DNA of 64,000 nt from Terriglobales bacterium (GCA_035567895.1 DATMPC010000011.1:62001-126000), one strand, 5' to 3'; shown: positions 34,949 through 44,435, counted from the first letter of the stretch. Notes: generated from the sequence alone by a model not told the origin. A program made the numbers and translations.

Positions 34949-35247
34949 TCTGTCCTCACAACATCCGGCTCAGAGTTTTCGAGTCCGCAGTATTGCTCGG
35001 TGAAATTCGGAAGCGTCTGAGGCGCATTCTTCCACCTTCGAACCGCGATAATGATGCCCGCAAAGATTAGTGTCGGCGGAAATACCAGCAGCAAAATTCC
35101 GACGCGCAACGCATGCGCAGTTTGCGGCCCACCAGCCGCGGCCGTCGTGTAGCACGATGCGCATCCTTGAGCACACAATTTCACTGAAAACAGCGAGAGT
35201 GCGCACAATATTCCAGCCGCCAGCACGATTCCTCTAATCCGATTCAC
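34945..35247 (-). CDS. Small membrane protein inside the cytochrome oxidase operon
   Basis: A 100-residue protein with a signal-like N-terminal helix (IVLAAGILCALSLFSV), a cysteine pair in GCASCYT, and a second helix (VGILLLVFPPTLIFAGIIIAV) before a polar tail. It overlaps both its neighbours by 4 bases, between subunits I and III. In this position it could be an accessory or subunit IV-like piece, or an assembly factor using the CASC pair. I do not know a characterised family. Confidence 0.8.
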   Translation of the reverse strand: MNRIRGIVLAAGILCALSLFSVKLCAQGCASCYTTAAAGGPQTAHALRVGILLLVFPPTLIFAGIIIAVRRWKNAPQTLPNFTEQYCGLENSEPDVVRTE

Positions 35248-37010
35248 TCTTTCACCTTCAGGTTCTCGGGATTCGACTGCATGACAAAATCCCTTCCGAC
35301 GTTCGTCTCACCATATTCGTACGGCCCGTGATGGACAACTGGCTGCTCTATGAAGTTGCCTTCCGGCGGAGGTGAACTGGTTGTCCACTCCAGAGATGAC
35401 GCATTCCATGGATTTGAGGAGGCGCGCTCGCCCTTGTACATACTCCAGAAGAGATTGAACAGGAAAACAAACTGGACGGCTCCAGTGACCAGCGCGGCCA
35501 CAGTAATGAACTGGTGTAATGAAATCAGTGGAAGCAGAAAGTCGTCGCTCAGCATCGCGTAGCGACGTGGATTGCCGGAGAGCCCAAGCAGATGCATGGG
35601 CATGAAGATGCAATAGACCCCGACAAAAGTTAACCCAAAATGAATCTGCCCGAGCCGTTCATTCAGCATTCTTCCAAACATCTTCGGGTACCAGAAATAA
35701 ATTGCAGCGAAGATCGCGAAGATTGCCGAGACTCCCATGACCATATGCAGATGACCGACGACGAAATATGTAGCGTGCAAATACGAATCGACGGCTGGAT
35801 GTGCCAGTAGAATCCCGCCGAGTCCACCTGCTACAAAGGTTGAGATGAAGCCGAGGCAAAACATCATCGCCGTGGTGAATTGCAGTCTGCCTCCCCAGAG
35901 CGTGCCTAGCCACAACAGCGTGGTAATCGTCGCCGGCAGCGAAATAATGATCGTCGGAATCGAGAACAGGAATCCCGAAAAGGGACTCATGCCGCTCACG
36001 AACATATGATGGCCCCAGACGACAAAGCTAAAAAAGCCGATCGCCAGCATGCATCCCAGCACTAACCTGTAACCCAAGATTGGCTTGCGCGAAAAGCAAG
36101 CGAGAACATGAGAGACAATGCCGAATCCGGGAAGAATCGTGATGTAAACCTCAGGATGCCCGAAGAACCAGAACAGGTGCTGCCACAGCAGAGGCGACCC
36201 GCCGGAGTGTGGTTCGATTTTGCCGCTTACCAGCAGATTGGCGGGCACGAAGAAGCTGGTGCCGGCATTGCGGTCGAGGAAGAGCAAAACAACGGCAGCA
36301 AGCAAGACAGAAAAGCTCAACAGACTCAGAATCGCAGTAATGAACCACGCCCAACAGGTCAGGGGCAGGCGCTGAAGCCACATGCCTTTACATCGCATGT
36401 CGATGAAGGTGACGAGGAAGTTGATTGAGCTTGCCACTGAAGCGATGCAAAAGATGCCGATTGAGATGAGCCAGAGGTTCTGTCCTGTTCCCAGTCCGGG
36501 ACCAGCATCGTTTCCGACCGCAGTCATCGGAGGGTATGCAGTCCAGCCGGAAATTGGTGGGCCGTCTTTGACAAAGAAGGTCCCGGCAAGAACAAGGAGA
36601 GCGACAAGCGTCATCCAAAACGACACCATGTTCACAATCGGGAAGGCGGTCTCTTCCGCACCGATCTGAAGCGGCAGAAAGTAATTACCAAAGGCATTCT
36701 GAGGAGCGAGCGTAAGCACGAAAAAGATCATGATCGTGCCATGCAGAGTCATCAGTGACAGGTAGTACTCAGGCGTCATCACCCCGCCTGGAGCTCCGGT
36801 AGCAGAAAGATGTTCAAGCCCAAAGATTCGCGCGCCGCTCCAGGCGACGTGGATTCGCATTAACCAGGAGAGGGCCATTCCAATTACGACCGCGAAAAGC
36901 GAAAGGAAGAAATACTGAAGTCCGACAATCTTGTGATCGGTGCTGAAGATGTATTTGCGCAGAAATCCCTTTGTCTGCTGACCAGCGCTAAGTTGGATCT
37001 CTGGTGACAT
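35244..37010 (-). CDS. ctaD: Cytochrome c oxidase subunit I (aa3-type, A family)
   Basis: A 588-residue catalytic subunit with about 12 helices. Heme and copper ligands are present: TLHGTIMIFF (heme a), GHPEVYITILPGFG (CuB His with the cross-linked Tyr), WGHHMFVSGM (CuB His pair) and HATYFVVGHLHMVMG (heme a3 and a). The GHPEVY form, with the proton-channel glutamate, marks the A1 type. It reduces O2 and pumps protons. It reads from the subunit II gene over a 226-base gap occupied by an inverted-repeat element. Confidence 0.96.
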   Translation of the reverse strand: MSPEIQLSAGQQTKGFLRKYIFSTDHKIVGLQYFFLSLFAVVIGMALSWLMRIHVAWSGARIFGLEHLSATGAPGGVMTPEYYLSLMTLHGTIMIFFVLTLAPQNAFGNYFLPLQIGAEETAFPIVNMVSFWMTLVALLVLAGTFFVKDGPPISGWTAYPPMTAVGNDAGPGLGTGQNLWLISIGIFCIASVASSINFLVTFIDMRCKGMWLQRLPLTCWAWFITAILSLLSFSVLLAAVVLLFLDRNAGTSFFVPANLLVSGKIEPHSGGSPLLWQHLFWFFGHPEVYITILPGFGIVSHVLACFSRKPILGYRLVLGCMLAIGFFSFVVWGHHMFVSGMSPFSGFLFSIPTIIISLPATITTLLWLGTLWGGRLQFTTAMMFCLGFISTFVAGGLGGILLAHPAVDSYLHATYFVVGHLHMVMGVSAIFAIFAAIYFWYPKMFGRMLNERLGQIHFGLTFVGVYCIFMPMHLLGLSGNPRRYAMLSDDFLLPLISLHQFITVAALVTGAVQFVFLFNLFWSMYKGERASSNPWNASSLEWTTSSPPPEGNFIEQPVVHHGPYEYGETNVGRDFVMQSNPENLKVKE

Positions 37011-37024
37011 TGCGGAGTTGATTG

Positions 37025-37196
37025 ACTGTCATCCTGAGGCCCGCTGTCGGCCGAAGGATCTCCCGGAATGGACTGGACTTCGTTGCTGCATCCTGGCTTT
37101 TTCACGAGAATCCTCGCCAAAGAGCCGCGGTGCAGCATGTATGTCCCAATCATCACGGGAGATCCTTCGGCCAACAGCGAGCCTCAGGATGACAGT
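37025..37196. repeat. Nested inverted-repeat element A (172 bp)
   Basis: The ends ACTGTCATCCTGAGGC (37025-37040) and GCCTCAGGATGACAGT (37181-37196) are exact reverse complements. Inside, CTGTCGGCCGAAGGATCTCC (37044-) pairs with its partner at 37156-37177 with one mismatch, and a third pair (TGCTGCA / TGCAGCA) surrounds the centre. It sits between the oxidase subunit II and I genes. There is no coding content. The same ends occur in element B at 39873. Confidence 0.8.
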
Positions 37197-37236
37197 TTGG
37201 AATTTATCTGAATCAGTCCCCATAAGACATTCCCAG

Positions 37237-38037
37237 TCAGCGCGCATGCGCCCGCATCCACTTCTGAAAATCATCTGCCGAAACAACTTCCAAATAGGCA
37301 CGCATTCTGTAGTGCCCCAAGCCGCACAGCTGTGTGCACGCGATCTCGTATTTGCCGATCCTCGTCGCCGTAAAGCGCACAGGGATCTGCATGCCGGGAA
37401 CCATGTCCTGCTGGATCCTGAATTCGCGAACATAGAAGCTGTGGATTACGTCTTCAGAATTCAAGATGAGCTCGACTGGCTGATTGACAGGAAGCACCAG
37501 ACTCGCACTTACGACGTCGTCTCTGGAAGCGACGTCTTGTTTTGTATCCAATCCGAAGTAATTGCCGACGCTCGGGTCGATCTTCTGAACATGGATTGGA
37601 CCAAATTGACCGTCACGCCCCGGATAGCGAAAGTAATAGGCAAACTGCTGCCCCATGACTTGAGCCCTGACCACATCCCCACTAAACGGAACCGAGAACA
37701 TGCTTCCCCAAGCGCGTCGGCCAAGCGTAGCTGCGCTGAACAGCTCAAGAGAAATAAAAAGTACGCTCACGATGAGGGCAACGCGCGCCGCGGAAGTCAG
37801 CGGCTTCGCCGTCGAGTTCGCGTGAAACTTCCACGCCAGTGCTGCGAGCAGAATTTGTGCCAGCAGAAACGCAAAGCCGACATCGATCATCGCCCGGACA
37901 ACCAGCCGGTCGAGATCAGACGCATGACTGACCGCTGGCGCGGGCATCCACCAATGACGAGAGACAAATAGACCAATAGAAGTAAGCGAAACAGAGGCAA
38001 GTAGAATCGCGAAGATTTTGCCGGGATGAAGCCGCAC
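37237..38037 (-). CDS. ctaC: Cytochrome c oxidase subunit II
   Basis: I start at the GTG of (M)RLHPGKIFAILLASV (266 residues), with a TTG two codons further upstream as an alternative; the open frame upstream to 38151 reads through non-coding sequence. There is one N-terminal helix and a second at about residues 50-75. A further hydrophobic helix (VALIVSVLFISLELFSA) precedes the cupredoxin domain, which has HSFYVREFRIQQDMVPG and the CuA ligand cluster CTQLCGLGHYRM. There is no fused cytochrome c. It is first in the oxidase operon. Confidence 0.9.
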   Translation of the reverse strand: MRLHPGKIFAILLASVSLTSIGLFVSRHWWMPAPAVSHASDLDRLVVRAMIDVGFAFLLAQILLAALAWKFHANSTAKPLTSAARVALIVSVLFISLELFSAATLGRRAWGSMFSVPFSGDVVRAQVMGQQFAYYFRYPGRDGQFGPIHVQKIDPSVGNYFGLDTKQDVASRDDVVSASLVLPVNQPVELILNSEDVIHSFYVREFRIQQDMVPGMQIPVRFTATRIGKYEIACTQLCGLGHYRMRAYLEVVSADDFQKWMRAHAR

Positions 38038-38139
38038 GTCCAAGGCTATGACGCGCGGCTGGAAGATGCAACTAGAGTGAGGTGGTGGGTTAATTTGAAA
38101 AGTGCCGCGATTGCACGGGACGCGACCCTCGCCGACACG

Positions 38140-38261
38140 GTCATCCCTCACTCCGCAGGCGACGCCGTCTATCTCATCAATGATTTCAACGCGGAGTGGG
38201 GGATCTGCTGTCTCTAAGCAGAAAAGCAGATCCCCCGCGCAAAAAGCGCGCGAGGGATGAC
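38140..38261. repeat. Inverted-repeat element C (122 bp)
   Basis: GTCATCCCTC at 38140-38149 pairs with GAGGGATGAC at 38252-38261. Inside, CACTCCGC pairs with GCGGAGTG, and GGGGGATCTGCT with AGCAGATCCCCC. The outer ends resemble those of elements A and B (GTCATCC...GGATGAC), but the interior is different. It lies upstream of the subunit II gene. Confidence 0.7.
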
Positions 38262-38331
38262 AGTTTCAAATGTTGTTGGCGGTTTGAGGAGCGGTCAATC
38301 GTCAGACCGAACCAGTACTAGCCCGCGAAGA

Positions 38332-39753
38332 CTACGGCAAGGCGTCGTAGCAAGGTCCATTAGTCGGCTGTGCCGGCGGCGTCGGAGGCGTAGCCCATGG
38401 CTTCCCTGTGAAATCGAAGAACTCACTCATGTCCATTCCAGCGGCATCGCGCTTGTTCAAATTGGGCAGTCCGAACCGCGCCTCAATCATCTTCAGCACC
38501 GCTATGCTGTCCGTGACTGTATGTGAGACGTAATGCTTCTTCGTGAACGGCGAAACCACCATCATGGGAACGCGGAATCCATAACGCGTGAAGTCCCCCT
38601 TCGGATCGGGCGGACTCGTAGTAATGAGGTCCTGCGGCGGAATGCCATCCGGATTCGGGACATTGGCCGTGGGTGGCGGAACGTGATCGTAAAAGCCGCC
38701 GCCCTCATCGTAAACGAGGATGAAGGCTGAGTCTTTCCACGCGCTGCTGGCCATCAACGCGTTAATGATTTTTGCCGTCTCGGCGGCTCCTGCCTGAATG
38801 TGATTTCCCAATCCGGGATGTTCAGAAGTGCCCTCGATAAATCCAGGTTCAATATACGAAACTTGTGGGAGCGTTCCGTTCTGAAGATCGGTGAAGTACT
38901 GCGATATCGGCGCGAACTTGTCCTGGTGCGTAGCCATGAACCCAGAGAAATCGTCCAACTCAGTATTGAGATTTGTATCCAGGTAGTAGATCTTGTAAGA
39001 AATGTTCTTCGTATCAAGCAGGTCGAAGATTGTCTTCGCGCTCACCTGAGCCGTTGGTCTATGGACGTGCCCTGCTGAAGTCGCGGCTACCAGGTACATA
39101 CGATTGGCTTCCGTCTCAGTTGGCGCCGGAGCAAACCATCGATCAGAAGTAGCGAACTGCGACGCCATGAAGTGGTAGTAAGGCAGATCGGCTGCGGTGT
39201 AATAACCCATTGCGCGGACACCGACTGTGTCCTTGCTTCCCTGGCCCATGGCCGCGGCTCCCGCCTGTACGACGAAGCCATCCATCGTCGGAATATCCGA
39301 AGTTTCGTTGAAGCGATTAAAGTTGATGTGGCTGGTAGCCCAGTCGGCGCTGGTATTTTCTACGCACATAGTCTGCAGATGGAAGGCTTTGATGATGCTT
39401 CCATCAAAGGCCGGATTCGACGCGTTGGCCGGCATTCCGTCGACATCCTGAGGAAGACCCTGGGACGCGCGATATTCGTTCATGTGCCCGAAGTAGGCGT
39501 CGAATGAGCGATTTTCCTGAGACATGAAAACGATGTGATTGATTGCGCTTATGTCTCCCGTTGGGCCGTTGTTCGGACCAGGAGTGCTCGTCACCGGGGT
39601 AGAACCGCCAGAACCTCCGCCGGAATTTCCTCCAGGATTGTTGCCTCCCGAGCCATTTGAGGAGCCGACCAGCGCCATGCACCCCGCAAGGTAGCAGGAA
39701 GCAAGAGCAATCACGGCACAATGCCAGAATCCTGTGAGACGAGCCCGTAGCAT
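38332..39753 (-). CDS. Phosphoesterase-family lipoprotein (acid phosphatase / phospholipase C type)
   Basis: A 473-residue protein with a lipobox (YLAGC, Cys25), so it is a lipoprotein. A Gly/Ser/Asn-rich flexible linker follows at about residues 30-60. The phosphoesterase core begins with INHIVFMSQENRSFDAYFGH, the conserved metal-site motif of bacterial phospholipase C and acid phosphatases. Further conserved elements include SAWKDSAFILVYDEGGGFYDHVPPP and HTVTDSIAVLKMIEARFGLP. The substrate could be phospholipid or another phosphate ester. Confidence 0.9.
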   Translation of the reverse strand: MLRARLTGFWHCAVIALASCYLAGCMALVGSSNGSGGNNPGGNSGGGSGGSTPVTSTPGPNNGPTGDISAINHIVFMSQENRSFDAYFGHMNEYRASQGLPQDVDGMPANASNPAFDGSIIKAFHLQTMCVENTSADWATSHINFNRFNETSDIPTMDGFVVQAGAAAMGQGSKDTVGVRAMGYYTAADLPYYHFMASQFATSDRWFAPAPTETEANRMYLVAATSAGHVHRPTAQVSAKTIFDLLDTKNISYKIYYLDTNLNTELDDFSGFMATHQDKFAPISQYFTDLQNGTLPQVSYIEPGFIEGTSEHPGLGNHIQAGAAETAKIINALMASSAWKDSAFILVYDEGGGFYDHVPPPTANVPNPDGIPPQDLITTSPPDPKGDFTRYGFRVPMMVVSPFTKKHYVSHTVTDSIAVLKMIEARFGLPNLNKRDAAGMDMSEFFDFTGKPWATPPTPPAQPTNGPCYDALP

Positions 39754-40107
39754 GAATCACCTTTGCTCGAAGTGGCGGTCAATACTGCGTTTTGGGTTGT
39801 GATGAAGGCCGGCGGGCGCGAGTTGTGCAGCTCTGCTGATAATCCAGCAATCGAGAGTTGCGGGATCACCGAAGACTGTCATCCTGAGGCCCTGTGTTGG
39901 CCCTGAGCCTGTCGAAGGGATCTCCCGCGATGATTGCGGCATCCATGCTGCGTCAGGCTCTCCGGCGAAGATCCTCGTGAAAGAGCCGAGATGCAGCAAT
40001 CAGTCTGAACCATTCCGGGCGATCCCTTCGACAGGCTCAGGGCCAACATAGGGCCTCAGGATGACAGTCTTTTAAGCCCGGAAATCGGGGGCTTTCGCCG
40101 AAAAACC
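39754..40107. other. Intergenic gap mostly filled by inverted-repeat element B
   Basis: No gene lies in these 354 bases. Element B (39873-40070) takes most of the space, and the phosphoesterase promoter should lie in the remainder. Confidence 0.5.
39873..40070. repeat. Inverted-repeat element B with 50-bp arms (198 bp)
   Basis: The left arm 39873-39922 and right arm 40021-40070 are reverse complements over 50 bases with one mismatch. Each begins or ends with the ACTGTCATCCTGAGGC segment found in element A and includes TTGGCCCTGAGCCTGTCGAA. The middle of about 98 bases is mostly without coding potential and has its own partial self-complementarity. It lies between the phosphoesterase and M48 peptidase genes. 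Confidence 0.85.
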
Positions 40108-41787
40108 TCAGCGCTTCTCAGCTACCTCGTTCCCTTTAGCTTCGCCGACACGCACCAAATTGGGGATCATCGGTGTAACCTCGAAAGGTAACTTATCGCG
40201 GGCAGAGAGCACGGACTCGGGCTTGCTCCGCTTCAGGTTTACGTGGTCATCCCACGAATCGAGTTTGATTCTGCTGCCCAGTGGAAGTGCGGCCAATTGG
40301 CGAACATCACTCGTCTTGAGTTCAGGGGCCGATTGAATCAGGGACTCCATGCGGAGGATATCGCTGCCCTTGGCCATCCGATTTCCGAAATTGGGACTGA
40401 TGAGCCACTTCAACTCGTCCGATCGTGCCTGTAACGCTTTGAGGAAGAGCCCAGCGTTCGCCAGCTTGTCTTTATACGGCGAACTTCGAAGCAACTCGAC
40501 CGCTTTCTTGTCCGCAGCATCTTCGTCCGAGTCGTTGCGCCGCATACCAATCTTCTGCAGCACCTGTTCATCGGGGAAGATCATGCGATCGCTAAAGGCA
40601 TACTTCGTGTTGACCGAATGACCTAATGCAATGTGGGCCAGCTCATGCGAGAGCATCATCGCCAACGAGCTCTCGTCGGGAAGCACGTCCAGCAATCCAC
40701 GGCTGAGAACGATGGTGTTTCCAACCGTGAACGACTCCAGCGGAGTAGTGAGGAGCACCCGGCAGCGAACCTCGGGCTGAATATTCAGGTTGTTTGTGAC
40801 CTCGAGGTTGTTCACTACGGTTTCAAGGACCTTCGTGACCTCACCGGCTGGCGCTAATACCCCCGCGCGCTCCATTCGATCCAGAACGTTGTCTTCCGCT
40901 TCGCGCTGCCATTTATGACGGCTCTCGAGCGGACTCATCTCATTGGCGCTCGATCCGCTCTTGTCTGTCACCCCCTGATTGTTTTCTTCCACCTGCATAT
41001 CGGTGAATTCGGTTTGCCGGCCGGAATGCTTCAGGTCGTATCCCCACAGGCGGGTTTGCCCCTTCATGCTGATCTTGCGAAGGACGTCATACTTCACGTC
41101 GGAGTCTTCGGTGTAAACCAGCGCCGGCAGCCACAATCCGGGCTGCATGTTCATGCGCCAGCTATCGAAGTGAAAATAGAAATTGCCGCTGCGTTGCGGC
41201 TCGTATGTCCCGTTCAGGCGGACGATGTTGTGCTGCTGGTCCTCCACCCAGATGCGTCCCACAAAATGGGTGCCTTTGATCTTCTTGTGAGGAACCACAT
41301 CAAACACAAGCGTACGTACATCTCCGAGAAATTCCTGCCGCAGATATTTCAGGTCATAGTTCTGTGCGTTGAAGCCGTGACTCAGGAAGACAAGCTGCAT
41401 GAAGCCTTCGGGGAGGTACTTCATTTTGTAGAAGCTATCGAGACGATCGAGCACACGCGAGAACATTCCCATCTTCTTTTTGTCGTAGCTCATGTCGTTG
41501 ATGCCGCGCTTGTCGAGCACGAGACGACCCAGGAAATAGTGGTCGCTGGCGGGCACTTCACCAAGCTCCTCATCGGGTTTTAGGTTCTGGATGTAGGTCT
41601 CCACCAGTGGCGTGTACTTGTGCATGTTCTCGACGAGCTTCGCTTCCTGGTAGAAGATGCTGTTAACAACGGCTTGCTGCTGCGAGTTCGCTGAACTCGG
41701 AGGCGGCGTGGCACTATCCGCTGCCATGGCGAGTGAGGCCGTCAGCACTGTTGCGCCGAGAATCCAGATTTTGCGTGCGAACGACAT
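40108..41787 (-). CDS. Exported M48-family metallopeptidase
   Basis: A 559-residue protein. I start at MSFARKIWILGATV (41787), because GGAGG stands 6 bases before that ATG and a signal peptide follows (cleavage near AMAADS). The catalytic zinc motif is in LSHELAHIALGH (HExxH), with the third ligand region DEDAADKKAVELL about 45 residues on. The 300 residues before it are beta-rich with no known name (for example GTHFVGRIWVEDQQHNIVRL). It is probably a periplasmic quality-control protease related to BepA/LoiP. It follows the TonB-like gene by 23 bases. Confidence 0.9.
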   Translation of the reverse strand: MSFARKIWILGATVLTASLAMAADSATPPPSSANSQQQAVVNSIFYQEAKLVENMHKYTPLVETYIQNLKPDEELGEVPASDHYFLGRLVLDKRGINDMSYDKKKMGMFSRVLDRLDSFYKMKYLPEGFMQLVFLSHGFNAQNYDLKYLRQEFLGDVRTLVFDVVPHKKIKGTHFVGRIWVEDQQHNIVRLNGTYEPQRSGNFYFHFDSWRMNMQPGLWLPALVYTEDSDVKYDVLRKISMKGQTRLWGYDLKHSGRQTEFTDMQVEENNQGVTDKSGSSANEMSPLESRHKWQREAEDNVLDRMERAGVLAPAGEVTKVLETVVNNLEVTNNLNIQPEVRCRVLLTTPLESFTVGNTIVLSRGLLDVLPDESSLAMMLSHELAHIALGHSVNTKYAFSDRMIFPDEQVLQKIGMRRNDSDEDAADKKAVELLRSSPYKDKLANAGLFLKALQARSDELKWLISPNFGNRMAKGSDILRMESLIQSAPELKTSDVRQLAALPLGSRIKLDSWDDHVNLKRSKPESVLSARDKLPFEVTPMIPNLVRVGEAKGNEVAEKR

Positions 41788-41810
41788 GTAATTCCTCCAA
41801 GTAGGAAACT

Positions 41811-42950
41811 TCATTGTGCTAACGCAAAGACGATGTGCACGACGGCGTCAGAGTCAGTGGGCCGGCCATCCTTCTTTGCGGGATTAAAACGAATCTGCGT
41901 TGCCGCGCGCTGCGCAGCCTCATCCAGTCCGTGTCCCAGGCCCCGAATCACGCGCTCCACGTGGATATCCCCTGAAGCGCCGAACATCACGGCGAGAAGA
42001 ACCTCGCCTTCAATTCGCTGTTGCCGCGCTTCGGCGGTGTAAACCGGACGAGGCTTCGAAAGAATTTCTACTGGCGTAGTCTCAGGAGCCCGAGCCGCGC
42101 GCTTTGCCGGCGCTTCAGCCGTGGTGGCGTCGCCAAATCCGCCGGTATTCACAGCTCCGCGAGGATTCCGGTCACCGGAACCGGCTCCTGCCATTCCATC
42201 TCCGAATCCAGCGCTGGCCACGACTCCTTGTTTTCCGTGCGCGCCACCGGCGCCATTGCCGTTTCCAGGACCGCTAGGCATGTCGAATGCTCCCAAAGCG
42301 GCGACAGTTAGTTTTCGGTCAGCGTTGGACTTGCCGGGAACCCCATTCGGATCGCCGAATCCACCGGTTTGTACTTCGCGCACAGGAGCTTTGATCGTGG
42401 GTTTGGCCGAGCTGCCGGAATCAAACAAGCCTTCCGTCACCTTCTTTTCCGGGACTGGCGGTTTTGGCAAAACCGGAGGTGGCGTGTTCTCCGCGACAAC
42501 TTTAGGGGCCTCAGGCACAGGCATGGGCTTAACAACCGGCGCTTCCATTTTGGGAAGTTCCTTGGGCGCTGGAGCTGGCAGCTTGGGTTCCTCGCGGAGT
42601 TGCGCGAGAACTTTGGGAGGCGGTGGAGGCACGGGCTTCACCATCACCGGCTTCTCCAGCGTGGGCGCGATCAAGGTCACACTTTCATGCGTCGGCGCTA
42701 CAAATTTCGCTGTCTCTCGCGGCAGCCAGGCGGCGATTTGCAGGATGGAGAGAAGCGCAGCAAAGTGAATCAGGCCGCTGGCTCCCCAACGGCTCCATTG
42801 CCTGGGCGCGCTTACTTCGGTAAAGGTTGGGATCGCAGATGTACCTTTTATGGACTTCGGCTGTGGAATTTCGTGAAGAGTAGCCAAACGTCGGAAACGT
42901 ACGTCCGGCGTCGCTTCTGGAAGAGGTTGTGTGTTCGTGCGCCTCAACAT
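41811..42950 (-). CDS. TonB-family energy-transducer protein
   Basis: A 379-residue protein with a cytoplasmic N terminus of about 60 residues, one membrane helix (SGLIHFAALLSILQIAAWLP), a Pro/Lys-rich periplasmic spacer (residues about 95-180), then Gly/Asn-rich repeats of the form TGGFGDPNG and SAGFGDGM. The C-terminal TonB domain is at about residues 300-378 (SKPRPVYTAEARQQRIEGEV...). It transmits proton-motive force to outer-membrane receptors such as the TonB-dependent receptor in this window. The long basic N terminus is unusual. It precedes the M48 peptidase in the same transcription unit. Confidence 0.88.
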   Translation of the reverse strand: MLRRTNTQPLPEATPDVRFRRLATLHEIPQPKSIKGTSAIPTFTEVSAPRQWSRWGASGLIHFAALLSILQIAAWLPRETAKFVAPTHESVTLIAPTLEKPVMVKPVPPPPPKVLAQLREEPKLPAPAPKELPKMEAPVVKPMPVPEAPKVVAENTPPPVLPKPPVPEKKVTEGLFDSGSSAKPTIKAPVREVQTGGFGDPNGVPGKSNADRKLTVAALGAFDMPSGPGNGNGAGGAHGKQGVVASAGFGDGMAGAGSGDRNPRGAVNTGGFGDATTAEAPAKRAARAPETTPVEILSKPRPVYTAEARQQRIEGEVLLAVMFGASGDIHVERVIRGLGHGLDEAAQRAATQIRFNPAKKDGRPTDSDAVVHIVFALAQ

Positions 42951-43223
42951 AACTCCTGAACTCTTTGCCAGCGTTTTCGGTCACACACTCCGCGGAAGCG
43001 ATTCGCGGCGCGTTGATTCGTTTCTGGTTCTTCCTCTTCTTGATTATCGCGAAGCAGAGTCTCTGCTTGTGCAGCTCACTGTGGTAGTGATGAATTCGTT
43101 AAGAGCGGTGTTGCTCGCTGGTGTCGACTTTCCTGTGAATTCACATCGAAAAAATTGTAAGTGTTGTGGAAGCACTGATTTGAAGGGCAACCAGAGCGGC
43201 GGCTTCGGACTCTACTCAGTCGA

Positions 43224-44435
43224 GTGACTATTTATCCAGTGGTTAACAAGCGGTTACAAGTGGGAGTGGTATTTGGCACTAGACCTGAGGCTATCAAACT
43301 CGCTCCGGTAATTGCGGAGCTGAAGCAGCATTCCAACGAATACAAACCGTACCTTATTTCGACTGCGCAACATCGCTCGATGCTCGATCAAGTGATGCAA
43401 GTGTTCGGTATCACGCCTGACATCGATCTTGACCTGATGCAGCCCAATCAGACATTGAACAGCCTTACCTGTCGCGTTCTCCAGGCGATGGATTCCGTCC
43501 TCGCAGCAAATCCGCTTGATTGCCTTCTGGTCCAGGGAGACACCACGACAGCGATGGCGGCGGCTTTGGCAGCCTTCCATCGCAAGATCCCAGTCGCACA
43601 TGTAGAGGCTGGGCTACGCAGCCGCGACATGATGAATCCATTTCCTGAGGAATCGAACCGCCGTCTCGCTGGCGTTGTGACTTCTCTGCACTTAGCTCCT
43701 ACTTCCATGGCACGCGACAATTTGCTGGCGGAGGGAGTTGCACCGACGGCGATCGTGACCACTGGAAACACCGTGGTCGATGCGGTAAAGATGCTGGTCG
43801 ATAGGAAGATGGCAGATCAGGATCTGCCGGTCGGTGTCCCGGATGATGGCTCTCGTTTGTTACTCATCACTTCTCATCGCCGCGAATCCTGGGGGACAGA
43901 ACTCGAGAACATCTGCAATGCAATACGTGACTTGATTGAGGCGTTCCCTGACGTTCGCGCCGTGTATCCCGTGCACTTGAATCCGAACGTTCGCAGCACG
44001 GTGATGTCCCGCTTAGGAAATTTGGACCGGGTCCATTTGATCGAGCCTGTCGATTATTTCGGATTTTTATCGTTGCTCCGCCGTTGCTACATGGTGTTGA
44101 CGGACTCGGGAGGGGTGCAGGAAGAGGCTCCCACATTTGGAAAGCCGGTGCTGGTGCTCAGAAAAGTTACAGAGCGTCCGGAAGCTTCGATGATGGGACT
44201 CGGGCGCCTCGTCGGTACATCGCGAGAAGCGATCGTAAGAGAAGCCAGCGACATCCTCGGCAGCACAGTTGTGTACCGCACGATGTCCGAAGGCCAGAAC
44301 CCATACGGGGACGGACGCGCTTCCGCGCGAATCGTCCAGAGTCTCTCACGGTGGCTCAATGGGGTCATGCCAGTGCTGGACACGTCGGAACAGTTTGAAA
44401 GTGGAATTAGGGAGCAAATAGCCACAGTTACATAG
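43224..44435 (+). CDS. wecB: UDP-N-acetylglucosamine 2-epimerase, non-hydrolysing
   Basis: A 403-residue cytoplasmic enzyme converting UDP-GlcNAc to UDP-ManNAc. Motifs are intact: GTRPEAIKLAPVI near the N terminus, VQGDTTTAMAAALAAFH, PVAHVEAGLRSRDM, and TDSGGVQEEAPTFGKPVLVL. The GTG start lacks a clear ribosome-binding site; later GTG codons at V6 or V12 are possible. It heads the exopolysaccharide operon, 141 bases ahead of the glycosyltransferase, which suggests ManNAc, or a product of it, in the polymer. Confidence 0.95.
   Translation: MTIYPVVNKRLQVGVVFGTRPEAIKLAPVIAELKQHSNEYKPYLISTAQHRSMLDQVMQVFGITPDIDLDLMQPNQTLNSLTCRVLQAMDSVLAANPLDCLLVQGDTTTAMAAALAAFHRKIPVAHVEAGLRSRDMMNPFPEESNRRLAGVVTSLHLAPTSMARDNLLAEGVAPTAIVTTGNTVVDAVKMLVDRKMADQDLPVGVPDDGSRLLLITSHRRESWGTELENICNAIRDLIEAFPDVRAVYPVHLNPNVRSTVMSRLGNLDRVHLIEPVDYFGFLSLLRRCYMVLTDSGGVQEEAPTFGKPVLVLRKVTERPEASMMGLGRLVGTSREAIVREASDILGSTVVYRTMSEGQNPYGDGRASARIVQSLSRWLNGVMPVLDTSEQFESGIREQIATVT

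Noticed and set aside
37025-37196. Intact insertion sequence
   Set aside because: No transposase frame lies between the inverted repeats; the element is too short.
40915-41583. A 222-residue rightward open frame
   Set aside because: It lies entirely inside the M48 peptidase gene on the other strand, which has clear motifs; it is a GC-driven shadow.
42121-42768. A 215-residue rightward open frame with Ser/Gly-rich sequence
   Set aside because: It is the reverse of the Pro/Gly-rich spacer of the TonB-like protein; no independent evidence.
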